Shown here piece by piece: positions 27,748 through 36,046 of a DNA stretch of 64,000 bases. The notes beneath the pieces are model-generated. The model saw only the letters and a list, made by a program, of their open reading frames with translations, was not told the DNA's origin and searched no databases. The DNA is from Pseudomonas bijieensis (GTDB taxonomy: Bacteria > Pseudomonadota > Gammaproteobacteria > Pseudomonadales > Pseudomonadaceae), in NCBI RefSeq assembly GCF_013347965.1, contig NZ_CP048810.1, positions 1,364,001 through 1,428,000 of the forward strand, read 5' to 3'. The position numbers and the translations under genes were made by a program. The first letter of the stretch is position 1; each line of letters begins with the position of its first letter.

Positions 27748-30291
27748 ATGGAACTGGCCAGCCTGATCGGACGGCTCAACCCGGACAACCGTCGCGCCCT
27801 GGAACGGGCCGCGCAACGTTGCATGCAACGCAGCCATCATTACGTGGAAATCGAACACCTGCTGCTGGAGTTACTCGACATCGAGGGTGGCGACTTCGCC
27901 TGTCTGCTGCCGCGCTTCGGCCTGGAGCGTGATGCGGTGGCGGCGGAAACCAACAAGGCCCTGGACCTGTTCAAATCCGGCAGCACCCGTACACCCGCCC
28001 TGTCGGCACAAACCATTGGCCTGCTGGAAGACGCCGTGGTCGAGGCCAGCGTACTGGGCCTGGACAGCATCCGCTCCGGGCTGTTGCTGCTGGCGCTGCT
28101 GGACCGCGATGAGCGTCGCAGCCTGCTGCTCAACAGCGCCTCGTCGCTACTGCGTATTCCTCGGGACGCCCTGCGCGCCCATCTATTGGAATGGACCGAA
28201 AGCTCCCGCGAGCACGTCGGTGGCGTGCGCCCGGCCAAACCCGGCGAGGCACCACAGAAACAGGACCCGGTCCTCGACCAGTACACCCAGGACCTGACCG
28301 CCGACGCCCGGGCCGGACGCATCGACCCCATCGTCGGCCGCGACGGCGAGATCCGCCAGTGCATCGATATACTGCTGCGCCGTCGGCAAAACAACCCGAT
28401 CCTGGTGGGCGCGCCGGGCGTGGGCAAGACCGCCGTGGTGGAAGGCCTGGCCCTGCGCATCGCCGCCGGGGATGTGCCGCCGTCGTTGCAGGAGGTCACC
28501 CTGCGCGTACTGGACCTGGGCCTGTTGCAGGCCGGCGCGGGTGTCAAAGGCGAGTTCGAACAACGCCTCAAAGGCGTGATCGACGCAGTCCGCAGCGCCG
28601 AAAAACCCATCATCCTGTTCATCGACGAAGCCCACACCCTGATCGGTGCCGGTGGTGCGGAAGGCGGCAGCGACGCGGCCAACCTGCTCAAACCGGCCCT
28701 GGCCCGGGGCGAACTGCGCACCCTGGCCGCCACTACGTGGCTGGAGTACAAAAAATACTTCGAGAAAGACCCGGCCCTCGCGCGCCGCTTCCAACTGGTG
28801 CAAGTCGAGGAACCGGACGAGCTCACCGCAGTGGAAATGCTCCGTGGCGTGGCGAGCAAACTGGAACAGCACCACGGCGTGCAGGTGCTGGACGCGGCCA
28901 TCCACGAGGCGGTGAAACTGTCCCACCGCTACATCTCCGGGCGCCAGTTGCCGGACAAAGCCATCAGCGTGCTCGACACCGCCTGCGCCCGGGTCGCCCT
29001 CGGCCAGCACGACGTGCCGCCGCCCCTGGAAAGCCTGCGCCACCGGCAGAACAGCCTCAAGGATGAAGTCGAACGCCTGCGCCGGGAACAGGCCACCGGG
29101 CTGGATCATCGCGAACGCATCACGCTGCTCGAAGGTGAATCGACCAGCAATGTGCAAGCCATCCGCGAGCTGGAAACCCGTTGGGGCGAAGAGCGTGAAG
29201 CGGTGCGCGAACTGCTCGACACTCGGCGCGAATTGCTCGCCCTGAGCGAACGCGCCGACAGCGAAAACCCCGACACCGAGATCGATAATCGCATCGATCA
29301 CCTGGCCGCCGAGCTGCTGCGCCTGGAAGCCGGCCTCGATGCCATTCGCCAGGACGATCCGTTGGTGCCGGAACAGGTGGACAGCAAGACAGTCGCCGCC
29401 GTGATCGCCGGTTGGACCGGCATTCCGGTGGGCAAGATGCTCGCCGACGAAGCCCACGCCGTGCGCACCCTCGGCCAGCGCATGGGCCAGCGGGTCATGG
29501 GCCAGGGCACCGCGCTGAACACCATCGCCCAACGCCTGCAAGCCTACCGCGCTGGCCTCACCGACCCGCAGAAACCGGTCGGCGTGTTCCTGCTGGTGGG
29601 CCCCACTGGCGTGGGCAAGACCGAAACCGCCTATGCCCTGGCCGACGCTTTGTATGGCGGCGAACGCAACCTGATCAGCATCAACCTCTCGGAATATCAG
29701 GAAGCCCACACCGTCAGCCAACTCAAGGGCGCCCCGCCCGGCTACGTCGGCTATGGCAGCGGTGGCGTACTCACCGAAGCGGTGCGGCGCAAACCCTATT
29801 CGGTGGTGCTGCTGGATGAAATCGAAAAGGCCCACCCGGACGTGCTCGAAGCGTTCTACAACGTCTTCGACAAAGGCCTGATGGAAGACGGCACTGGCCT
29901 GGTGGTGGACTTCAAGAACACCGTGATGCTCGCCACCAGCAACGTCGGCGCCGAACTGCTGCTGGACACACCGGCCGCGCAACTGGGCACCGACGCCTTC
30001 AATGAAGCCTTGCACAAGGTCCTGCTGCAAGCGTTTCGCCCAGCGTTCCTGGCGCGCATGACGGTGGTGGCGTATCGACCGCTGGATGAAGCGACGCTGG
30101 AGGGGATTGTCCTGGCGAAGCTGGAAAAACTGCGTGGGCGCTACAAGGCTGCGACCGGTAAGCAATTCGAGTTCGATGCCGGAATCGTCAAGGCGGTACT
30201 GGCCAAGTGCAGCGCGGCGGGCGCCAGGGATGTCGAGAATGTGCTGATGACGCAGGTAACGGGAAAGTTGGCGGAGTGGGTGTTGGAATGA
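27748..30291 (+). CDS. tssH: T6SS sheath-recycling ATPase TssH (ClpV)
   Basis: ClpV unfolds contracted sheaths so that TssB and TssC can be reused. The 847-residue AAA+ protein has an N-terminal Clp_N domain, a first ATPase module with Walker A GAPGVGKT at about 221-228 and Walker B LFIDEAH, a middle coiled-coil domain at about 410-530, and a second module with GPTGVGKT at about 618-625 and LLDEIEKAHPD. I chose the ATG at 27748; the frame upstream overlaps tssG. The gene ends the conserved core; cargo-like genes follow. Confidence 0.97.
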   Translation: MELASLIGRLNPDNRRALERAAQRCMQRSHHYVEIEHLLLELLDIEGGDFACLLPRFGLERDAVAAETNKALDLFKSGSTRTPALSAQTIGLLEDAVVEASVLGLDSIRSGLLLLALLDRDERRSLLLNSASSLLRIPRDALRAHLLEWTESSREHVGGVRPAKPGEAPQKQDPVLDQYTQDLTADARAGRIDPIVGRDGEIRQCIDILLRRRQNNPILVGAPGVGKTAVVEGLALRIAAGDVPPSLQEVTLRVLDLGLLQAGAGVKGEFEQRLKGVIDAVRSAEKPIILFIDEAHTLIGAGGAEGGSDAANLLKPALARGELRTLAATTWLEYKKYFEKDPALARRFQLVQVEEPDELTAVEMLRGVASKLEQHHGVQVLDAAIHEAVKLSHRYISGRQLPDKAISVLDTACARVALGQHDVPPPLESLRHRQNSLKDEVERLRREQATGLDHRERITLLEGESTSNVQAIRELETRWGEEREAVRELLDTRRELLALSERADSENPDTEIDNRIDHLAAELLRLEAGLDAIRQDDPLVPEQVDSKTVAAVIAGWTGIPVGKMLADEAHAVRTLGQRMGQRVMGQGTALNTIAQRLQAYRAGLTDPQKPVGVFLLVGPTGVGKTETAYALADALYGGERNLISINLSEYQEAHTVSQLKGAPPGYVGYGSGGVLTEAVRRKPYSVVLLDEIEKAHPDVLEAFYNVFDKGLMEDGTGLVVDFKNTVMLATSNVGAELLLDTPAAQLGTDAFNEALHKVLLQAFRPAFLARMTVVAYRPLDEATLEGIVLAKLEKLRGRYKAATGKQFEFDAGIVKAVLAKCSAAGARDVENVLMTQVTGKLAEWVLE

Positions 30292-30332
30292 TGCTGCATG
30301 CCAAAAATTAACAGAGGCGACGGGAGCAGAGC

Positions 30333-30974
30333 GTGGGTAAATTCCTTTTTGGTGGTTCATCGGGTCGGACAAAAAAGCTGGAGCCGCGCTGGACAGACAA
30401 TACCGTTCATAATGAAGTAAAAAAACTGGTTACCAACGGAGAATTTGTCGAGACGGAAGATCTCAGCACGTTTGCTTCCGACGATGGCTGGAGGACAACG
30501 GTCATGATTGATCTGGTTTCGCGACTCAATCCAATATCAGGTGGAAAATACTATCCGGGACATGCGGGCTTGATACTTTGGCATACCTCAGGGCCTATTC
30601 CACAGTTTTACTCAGTCGGAATTTTGATGGAGGGCGAACTGGATCCTGAGGGCGTATTGACGACAGAGCTAAGCACATCGAAAACGCTGGACTTGTGGTT
30701 CTTCACAAAAAAAGTCAGCAAAACAAATATCGATAAAATGATCAACAGGATCACGACTCTTTCTTCAAAGAAACTGAAATATAAAGAGTTTGATGGAAAT
30801 CGCTATAACAACTCTTACAACTGCCACACCATAGTCGACGACATCTTGAATGCGGGAGGCCTGTCAGGCTGGACCGGACGACCTTGGAGCTGGCTTACGC
30901 CTTGGGCGTACAGCTTATCCTTCGGCGTCACCGGTTGGCATTCGAGTGTCATGTTCAACACAAAAAACCTTTGA
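30333..30974 (+). CDS. Putative T6SS cargo protein with permuted papain-like (NlpC/P60-type) motifs
   Basis: I do not recognise this 213-residue protein as a named family. It has a GHAGLILW motif with His77 and, 87 residues later, SYNCHTIVDDIL with Cys164. A conserved-looking His before an Asn-Cys is the order found in circularly permuted papain-like folds (LRAT, YiiX and permuted NlpC/P60 enzymes), which cut lipids, amides or peptides. No signal peptide or membrane helix is seen. It starts with GTG at 30333 behind a GGGAG site and lies between tssH and the deaminase-like gene. It is clearly AT-richer than the tss genes, a sign of transfer. An effector role is inferred from motif and position; an immunity or adaptor role is not excluded. 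Confidence 0.55.
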   Translation: MGKFLFGGSSGRTKKLEPRWTDNTVHNEVKKLVTNGEFVETEDLSTFASDDGWRTTVMIDLVSRLNPISGGKYYPGHAGLILWHTSGPIPQFYSVGILMEGELDPEGVLTTELSTSKTLDLWFFTKKVSKTNIDKMINRITTLSSKKLKYKEFDGNRYNNSYNCHTIVDDILNAGGLSGWTGRPWSWLTPWAYSLSFGVTGWHSSVMFNTKNL

Positions 30975-31046
30975 ATCATCAGCCCCCGCGGCTGGGGGTG
31001 CGCTTGGCCTCGGATCTCTGAAAGGGCTGTTCGAAAGGAGATTTTC

Positions 31047-31628
31047 ATGACGGAAGTGCATAAAGTGGGTCGTTACTCTGGCGGCAATATTGCAATGACT
31101 GGGGCAAACCCTTTATATGCCTCATGGCTGGCGGCCAATCAGGCTACTAACGGCGGCACCATTCCCGACTTGGCCAGTATCTGTCACGAATCCTCCTCCA
31201 ATCGCCGGGCCCTGGCTGGTTCGGGAGCATCCCATGGAACCTGCTTCGCGCTAATCGAACATTTCGATGCCGCTCGAGGTCTGCTGATGTACAAGTTCGG
31301 CGATAGCGCGTTGAAACTGGACTTGCTTGGAAACTACACCACGACAACCAAAAAAGTAGTCACGACACTGCGCGGGCACGCGGAAATCAGCGCGTTGGTC
31401 CAGGCGATAAATAGCGTCACGCTTCCCGACGGTGATTACAGTAATTTCGTTACCCGCATTTATATCGAACTGAGTCCCTGTCAGCTCTGTGGTCCGCAAT
31501 TGGCGCCCTATATCGGAAATTCGGTGTTGATGTACAGCTACACCTATGGAAACGATAGCGAGATGGGCGGATGGGTCAGTGATAACCAGGCAGCGATCCA
31601 TTCAAAAGGTGGAACATTCAAATGGTAA
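31047..31628 (+). CDS. Putative T6SS deaminase-fold effector
   Basis: This 193-residue protein carries both zinc-site motifs of the cytidine-deaminase fold: HAE at residues 111-113 (GHAEISALVQAIN) and PCQLC at 144-148 (IELSPCQLCGPQL). The 30-residue spacing and the strand before PCxxC (RIYIELS) suit the fold; the Glu would be the proton shuttle, and the His and two Cys the zinc ligands. Known bacterial toxin deaminases of this fold (for example DddA-type and YwqJ-type) act on DNA, RNA or nucleotides. Residues 1-100 match nothing I know and could hold a loading signal. The ATG at 31047 has AGGAGA six bases upstream. It lies 33 bases before vgrG and is AT-richer than the core genes. Substrate and secretion are not shown by sequence. 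Confidence 0.65.
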   Translation: MTEVHKVGRYSGGNIAMTGANPLYASWLAANQATNGGTIPDLASICHESSSNRRALAGSGASHGTCFALIEHFDAARGLLMYKFGDSALKLDLLGNYTTTTKKVVTTLRGHAEISALVQAINSVTLPDGDYSNFVTRIYIELSPCQLCGPQLAPYIGNSVLMYSYTYGNDSEMGGWVSDNQAAIHSKGGTFKW

Positions 31629-31660
31629 GCGTGACCTCAACTTTTATCTGAGGATATTCG

Positions 31661-33670
31661 ATGCCCCGCTCTACCGACAGCAACACCACTCTCTCCCTCA
31701 CCGCCACATCCCTGTCGGCGTTGTACCCGGATTCACTGTCCGGCGAAGAACGCCTCAACGCCCTGGGTTCGCACATCCTCAACGGCATCAACGACGGCAC
31801 CTCGCTGGACCTCACCACGGCCGTCGCCAGCCACGTGACCACCACGCTGCACAAGGACGCCTTGCTGCGTCCGCTGGATTGGCTGGTGGCTGAAATCCGC
31901 CAGCTCCCCGCCGACGCCACCGCCGAACGCTACCAACTAATGCTCCGTCCGTGGCTCTGGTGGCTGAGCCTTGCCAGCAACAACCGCGTGTTCCAGAACC
32001 TCGCCACCTCGGACATCGTCACCACGATTTTCAAGGCCCATGGTTTCACCGACTTCCAGCTCAAACTCACCGGTAGCTACACCCCACGCGAATATTGCGT
32101 GCAATACGGCGAAACTGATCTGGCCTTCGTCTCGCGCCTGATGGAAGAGGACGGGATCTTCTGGTTCTTCACCCATGAAGACGGCACACACACGCTGGTG
32201 CTGGCCGACAGCAACGACGCTTTCGCGCCCATTCCCAATGGACCGACGGTGAATTATCTCGGGCAGAAACTGGGTGAGCGGGAACTGCATGGCATCCGCA
32301 GCGGGCAAGTGTGCCTGCAAGCGGTGAGCGGGGTTTACCAGGCCACCGATTACGAATTCACTACGCCGACGACATCGCTATACAGCCAGGCCGAAGCCGT
32401 GGCCGGACCAAGCTCGATGTACGAACATCCGGGCGGCTATACCGCCAAGGCCCAGGGCGATGCCCTGACCAAGTTGCGGGTGGACGGCCTGCGCAGCCAG
32501 GAGAAGCGTTTTGTCGGCGAAAGCGACTGCCGCTGGCTGGTGCCGGGATATTGGTTCACCCTCGCCGGCCACGAAGACACGACGCTGAATATCGATTGGG
32601 TGGTGACCTCGGTCAGCCACGAAGCCAGCCACGACAGCTATCGCAATCGCTTCGAAGCGATCCCCAAGGCCACGGTTTATCGACCGGCCCGCATCACGCC
32701 AAAACCACGCATGCACACCCAGACGGCACTGGTGGTGGGCAAGGCCGGCGAAGAGATCTGGACCGATGAATACGGCCGGATCAAGTTGCAGTTCCCCTGG
32801 GACCGCACCGGCAAGAACGACGAAACCTCATCCTGCTGGGTACGGGTGGTGTTGCCCTGGAGCGGCAAGGGCTTCGGCATGCAGTTCGTACCGCGGATCG
32901 GCCAGGAGGTCATCGTCACGTTCATCGACGGCGATCCCGACCGTCCGCTGGTGACCGGTTGCGTCTACAACGGCGACAACGCCCTGCCCTATGCGTTGCC
33001 GGCGAACCAGACCCAGTCCGGGATCAAGACCAATTCGTCCAAGGGCGGCGGTGGTTTCAACGAGTTGCGTTTCGAAGACAAGAAGGACGCCGAGGAGGTG
33101 TTTCTCCAGGCCCAGAAAGACTTCAACATCAACGTGCTCAACGACACCACCGCCACGGTCGGCCATGACGAAACCCTCACGGTGCAGAACGCCCGCACCC
33201 GCACGGTCAAGGACGGCGACGAAACCGTTACCCTGGAAAAAGGCAAACGTAGCGTGACCATCCAGACCGGCAGCGACAGCCTCGACGTGAAAGACACCCG
33301 CACCGTCACCGTCGGCTCGGACCAGAACCACAGCACCGGCGGCAACTACACGCACAAGGTCACCGGCAACTACGACCTGACGGTGGACGGCAACCTGACC
33401 ATCAAGGTCAGCGGCACCCTGACCCTGCAAAGCGGCGGCAGTTTCGCGATCAAGAGCGGCGCCGACCTGGCGGCCCAGGCCAGCACCTCCATCAGCCAGA
33501 AGGCTGGCACGGCCCTGAGCAACCAGGCCGGCACGTCGTTGGAAAACAAGGCCGGCACCACCCTGACCAACGACGCTGGTATCAGCCTGGTGAACAAGGC
33601 CGCCGCCGAACAGACCGTGGATGGCGGCGGCATGCTGACGATCAAGGGTGGCTTGGTGAAGGTCAACTGA
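31661..33670 (+). CDS. vgrG: T6SS spike protein VgrG
   Basis: VgrG forms the trimeric spike at the tube tip. The 669-residue protein has the gp27-like N-terminal part (REYCVQYGETDLAFVSRLMEEDGIFWFF), the gp5-like OB-fold region (WTDEYGRIKLQFPWDR, CWVRVVLPWSGKGFGMQFVPRIGQEVIV), and a C-terminal beta-helix of short repeats (ETVTLEKGKRSVTI and onward). It ends at GLVKVN without an enzymatic extension, so any effector must be separate cargo. The ATG at 31661 has GAGGA eight bases upstream. The two cargo-like genes directly upstream and the MORN gene 13 bases downstream are likely partners. Confidence 0.96.
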   Translation: MPRSTDSNTTLSLTATSLSALYPDSLSGEERLNALGSHILNGINDGTSLDLTTAVASHVTTTLHKDALLRPLDWLVAEIRQLPADATAERYQLMLRPWLWWLSLASNNRVFQNLATSDIVTTIFKAHGFTDFQLKLTGSYTPREYCVQYGETDLAFVSRLMEEDGIFWFFTHEDGTHTLVLADSNDAFAPIPNGPTVNYLGQKLGERELHGIRSGQVCLQAVSGVYQATDYEFTTPTTSLYSQAEAVAGPSSMYEHPGGYTAKAQGDALTKLRVDGLRSQEKRFVGESDCRWLVPGYWFTLAGHEDTTLNIDWVVTSVSHEASHDSYRNRFEAIPKATVYRPARITPKPRMHTQTALVVGKAGEEIWTDEYGRIKLQFPWDRTGKNDETSSCWVRVVLPWSGKGFGMQFVPRIGQEVIVTFIDGDPDRPLVTGCVYNGDNALPYALPANQTQSGIKTNSSKGGGGFNELRFEDKKDAEEVFLQAQKDFNINVLNDTTATVGHDETLTVQNARTRTVKDGDETVTLEKGKRSVTIQTGSDSLDVKDTRTVTVGSDQNHSTGGNYTHKVTGNYDLTVDGNLTIKVSGTLTLQSGGSFAIKSGADLAAQASTSISQKAGTALSNQAGTSLENKAGTTLTNDAGISLVNKAAAEQTVDGGGMLTIKGGLVKVN

Positions 33671-33683
33671 CAGGAGCGCTCCA

Positions 33684-34226
33684 ATGGCCTCGAAAAAACT
33701 CGACGTGGAGCGTGGCGACAGCCAACTGAGCGGGCAGTTGGTCGACGGCCGGCTCGACGGCTCGCTGCAGATTGAAGAGGCTCAGCGCCCCCAGGCAAAA
33801 CTTAACTACAGCCAGGGTGAACTGCACGGTACCAGTACCCTGTATCACCCGAATGGAAGGGTCTCGGCGGTATTGCCGTTCGTGAAAGGTAAATTGCAGG
33901 GTGTAGCGAGCTTTTACGCCGCCGAAGGCGGGTTGCAGCGCCAGGCCACGTATCGCAATGGGTTACTGCACGGCGAGGCCAACAACTACTTCCCCGACGG
34001 GCAACTGGCCGAGGCCGAATTCTATCGCGACGGCGTACGCGACGGCCGCTATCGGCGCCTGCATCCCAACGGCAACCCGGCGGTCGAGGCCCGCTACCTC
34101 AACGGCCAACTGCTGGAACCGGCCCACGCCTACGCCGAAGACGGCCGACCGCTGGATGCCGAGGGCAAACCGATCTCCCGGGTGCGCTGGTGGTTCAGGC
34201 GTTGGAATGACCCGGCGCAGGCATAA
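33684..34226 (+). CDS. MORN-repeat protein of the YwqK antitoxin type
   Basis: This 180-residue soluble protein has at least five MORN_2-type repeats of about 22 residues, with the pattern Y-x2-G-x3-G-x4-Y-x3-G (NYSQGELHGTSTLYHPNGR, TYRNGLLHGEANNYFPDGQ, FYRDGVRDGRYRRLHPNGN). The family includes B. subtilis YwqK, the antitoxin of the YwqJ deaminase toxin. It starts 13 bases after vgrG, so it belongs to the same transcript. Given the deaminase-like gene on the other side of vgrG, immunity is an attractive inference. The alternative is a VgrG-associated adaptor, because MORN proteins occur at vgrG loci without known deaminases. Confidence 0.75.
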   Translation: MASKKLDVERGDSQLSGQLVDGRLDGSLQIEEAQRPQAKLNYSQGELHGTSTLYHPNGRVSAVLPFVKGKLQGVASFYAAEGGLQRQATYRNGLLHGEANNYFPDGQLAEAEFYRDGVRDGRYRRLHPNGNPAVEARYLNGQLLEPAHAYAEDGRPLDAEGKPISRVRWWFRRWNDPAQA

Positions 34227-34248
34227 CTATTGTCTTCCCCTTTCCCCC

Positions 34249-34338
34249 TGTGGGAGCGAGCCTGCTCGCGATGACGGCTTCACAGTCAATATCACCACCA
34301 ACTGACCCACCGCAATCGCGAGCAGGCTCGCTCCCACA
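34249..34338. repeat. REP doublet after the MORN gene
   Basis: Inverted 24-base copies at 34249-34272 and 34315-34338 (GCGAGCCTGCTCGC type) lie between the convergent MORN and DUF4280 genes. Confidence 0.9.
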
Positions 34339-34373
34339 GGGGGATCGTCCATACCTTTTGGGGGTCGCACCCA

Positions 34374-34769
34374 TCAGGGAATAAGCATCTGCACCTGCCC
34401 CGGCACGACGATCTTGATCACCCCGGCCCAGGTGCACATCAGGGTACTGTTGGCGTCGATGGCCGGCATGTTACCCAACAACAAGGTCGGTGCGCCGCCG
34501 GGGATCCATGGGGTCGCCGTGGCGGGAATGCACGGCATGGGGGTCAGCACACCCAATGCCGCAGCGGTCGCGGCAGCCACGGTCGGGTTGGCCAGGCTCT
34601 GGCACATGCCGAACGTGGTGATGTTCACCAGCGGGATGTGATCCATGATGTTCGCCGCCGGCATCCCGCCGGTCAGCAGGCGATTGACCGGCAGTACATT
34701 GAGCACCGCCGGGGCGACGCCGAAGCTGCATTGCAAGGTTGCGGTGCCACACACTTGCGGGCATCCCAT
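34374..34769 (-). CDS. DUF4280 PAAR-like spike-tip protein
   Basis: This 131-residue protein belongs to the DUF4280 family, a PAAR-like group thought to cap VgrG spikes. Visible family features are the start GTATLQCSFGVAPAVLNVLP, the NITTFGMCQSLANP segment and the C-terminal pair of strands LMCTWAGVIKIVVPGQ. Five cysteines fall in the usual places. I chose the ATG at 34769 because GGGAG lies about nine bases upstream; the frame is open to 34832. It is on the opposite strand to vgrG and so has its own promoter. No toxin domain is fused. Confidence 0.82.
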   Translation of the reverse strand: MGCPQVCGTATLQCSFGVAPAVLNVLPVNRLLTGGMPAANIMDHIPLVNITTFGMCQSLANPTVAAATAAALGVLTPMPCIPATATPWIPGGAPTLLLGNMPAIDANSTLMCTWAGVIKIVVPGQVQMLIP

Positions 34770-34955
34770 CGCGATTGCTCCCTGAAAGCGACAGACCCCG
34801 TAAACCATAGCTCGCCCATCGCCCGCGTGCATCAGGCCCGCTGATTATCCTGCAACACGCTAACCTATAAGACCCTGGCGTGCTTGTGACGCCTCCCACG
34901 CGCCATTAGATTAGCCAATGATCGATGGCCTCCAAAATAAGCAGAAGGGATAAGC

Positions 34956-36023
34956 ATGGCGTTTACTGATCAGTCCACCCGCGTGCGCGACGGTGAAGAA
35001 CTCGATGCCAACCTGATCGACCCGTACCTCAAGGCCCACATTCCAGGCCTTACCGGCATGCCGCGGATCAGCCAGTTTCCCGGTGGCGCGTCGAACCTGA
35101 CCTACCTGCTGGAATACCCCGGACAGGAATTCGTCCTGCGCCGGCCACCGTTCGGCCACAAGGCCAAGTCCGCCCACGACATGGGCCGTGAGTTTCGCAT
35201 CCTCAATCAATTGCGCGAAGGCTTCCCGTACTGCCCCAAAGCCTACGTGCACTGCACCGACGAGTCGGTGATAGGCGCCGAGTTCTATGTAATGGAACGG
35301 GTCAAGGGCATCATCCTGCGCTCCGACCTGCCGCCGGAACTGGGTTTCGACGCCGCCCGCACCGAAGCGCTGTGCAAGAGCTTCATCGACCGACTCGTCG
35401 AACTGCACCGGGTCGACTACAACGCCTGCGGCCTGGCTGACCTGGGCAAGCCCGAAGGTTATGTGGCCCGGCAGATCCGTGGCTGGAGCGACCGCTACGA
35501 AAAAGCCCTGACCCCCGATGCGCCAAAGTGGGAAGCGGTCAAGACCTGGCTCAACGACAAGATGCCCGCCGACCATCCGACGTCGAGCATCGTCCACAAC
35601 GACTATCGCTTCGACAACGTCATCCTCGACCCGGAAAACCCGATGCAGATCATTGGCGTGCTGGACTGGGAACTGACCACCATTGGCGATCCGTTGATGG
35701 ACTTGGGCAACAGCCTCGCCTACTGGATCGAAGCCGACGACCCGGCGCCGGTGCAGTTGATGCGTCGCCAGCCCAGCCACGCCCCGGGCATGCTGACCCG
35801 CCGCGAGTTCGTCGATTACTACGCCGAGCGCGCCGGGATTCGCATCGACAACTTCGACTTCTACTACACCTACGGCCTGTTCCGCCTGGCCGGGATCGTC
35901 CAGCAGATCTACTACCGCTTCTTCCACGGCCAGACCCAGGACAAACGTTTCGCGCAGTTCGTTCAGATGAACAAGCTGCTGGAGCAGATGAGCCTGCAGG
36001 TCATCGGCAAATCCACGCTTTGA
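34956..36023 (+). CDS. Phosphotransferase-family protein (APH/ACAD10-type kinase fold)
   Basis: This 355-residue protein has the aminoglycoside-phosphotransferase-like kinase fold. The nucleotide-binding start is FPGGASNLTYLLEYPGQEFVLRRPP, the catalytic loop is VHNDYRFDNVILDP (with the Asp and Asn), and the metal-binding segment is GVLDWELTTIGDPLMDL. Proteins of this group are related to the N-terminal domain of human ACAD10/11, a kinase-like domain acting on 4-hydroxyacyl-CoA; antibiotic resistance is unlikely. The SDR gene 23 bases downstream fits a shared acyl or alcohol catabolic role. Confidence 0.85.
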   Translation: MAFTDQSTRVRDGEELDANLIDPYLKAHIPGLTGMPRISQFPGGASNLTYLLEYPGQEFVLRRPPFGHKAKSAHDMGREFRILNQLREGFPYCPKAYVHCTDESVIGAEFYVMERVKGIILRSDLPPELGFDAARTEALCKSFIDRLVELHRVDYNACGLADLGKPEGYVARQIRGWSDRYEKALTPDAPKWEAVKTWLNDKMPADHPTSSIVHNDYRFDNVILDPENPMQIIGVLDWELTTIGDPLMDLGNSLAYWIEADDPAPVQLMRRQPSHAPGMLTRREFVDYYAERAGIRIDNFDFYYTYGLFRLAGIVQQIYYRFFHGQTQDKRFAQFVQMNKLLEQMSLQVIGKSTL

Positions 36024-36046
36024 GCGCACCTTAACAAGGAAACAGC

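Noticed and set aside
30333..31628. The two AT-rich genes as a simple effector and immunity pair.
   Set aside because: Both carry enzyme-like motif pairs, so neither looks like a plain immunity protein. I keep this as a weaker alternative only.
31661..33670. A C-terminal effector extension on VgrG.
   Set aside because: The protein ends right after the beta-helix repeats (GLVKVN); there is no extra domain.
34956..36023. Aminoglycoside resistance gene.
   Set aside because: The kinase fold is shared, but the sequence is of the ACAD10/11-like metabolic group and sits in an operon with an SDR.
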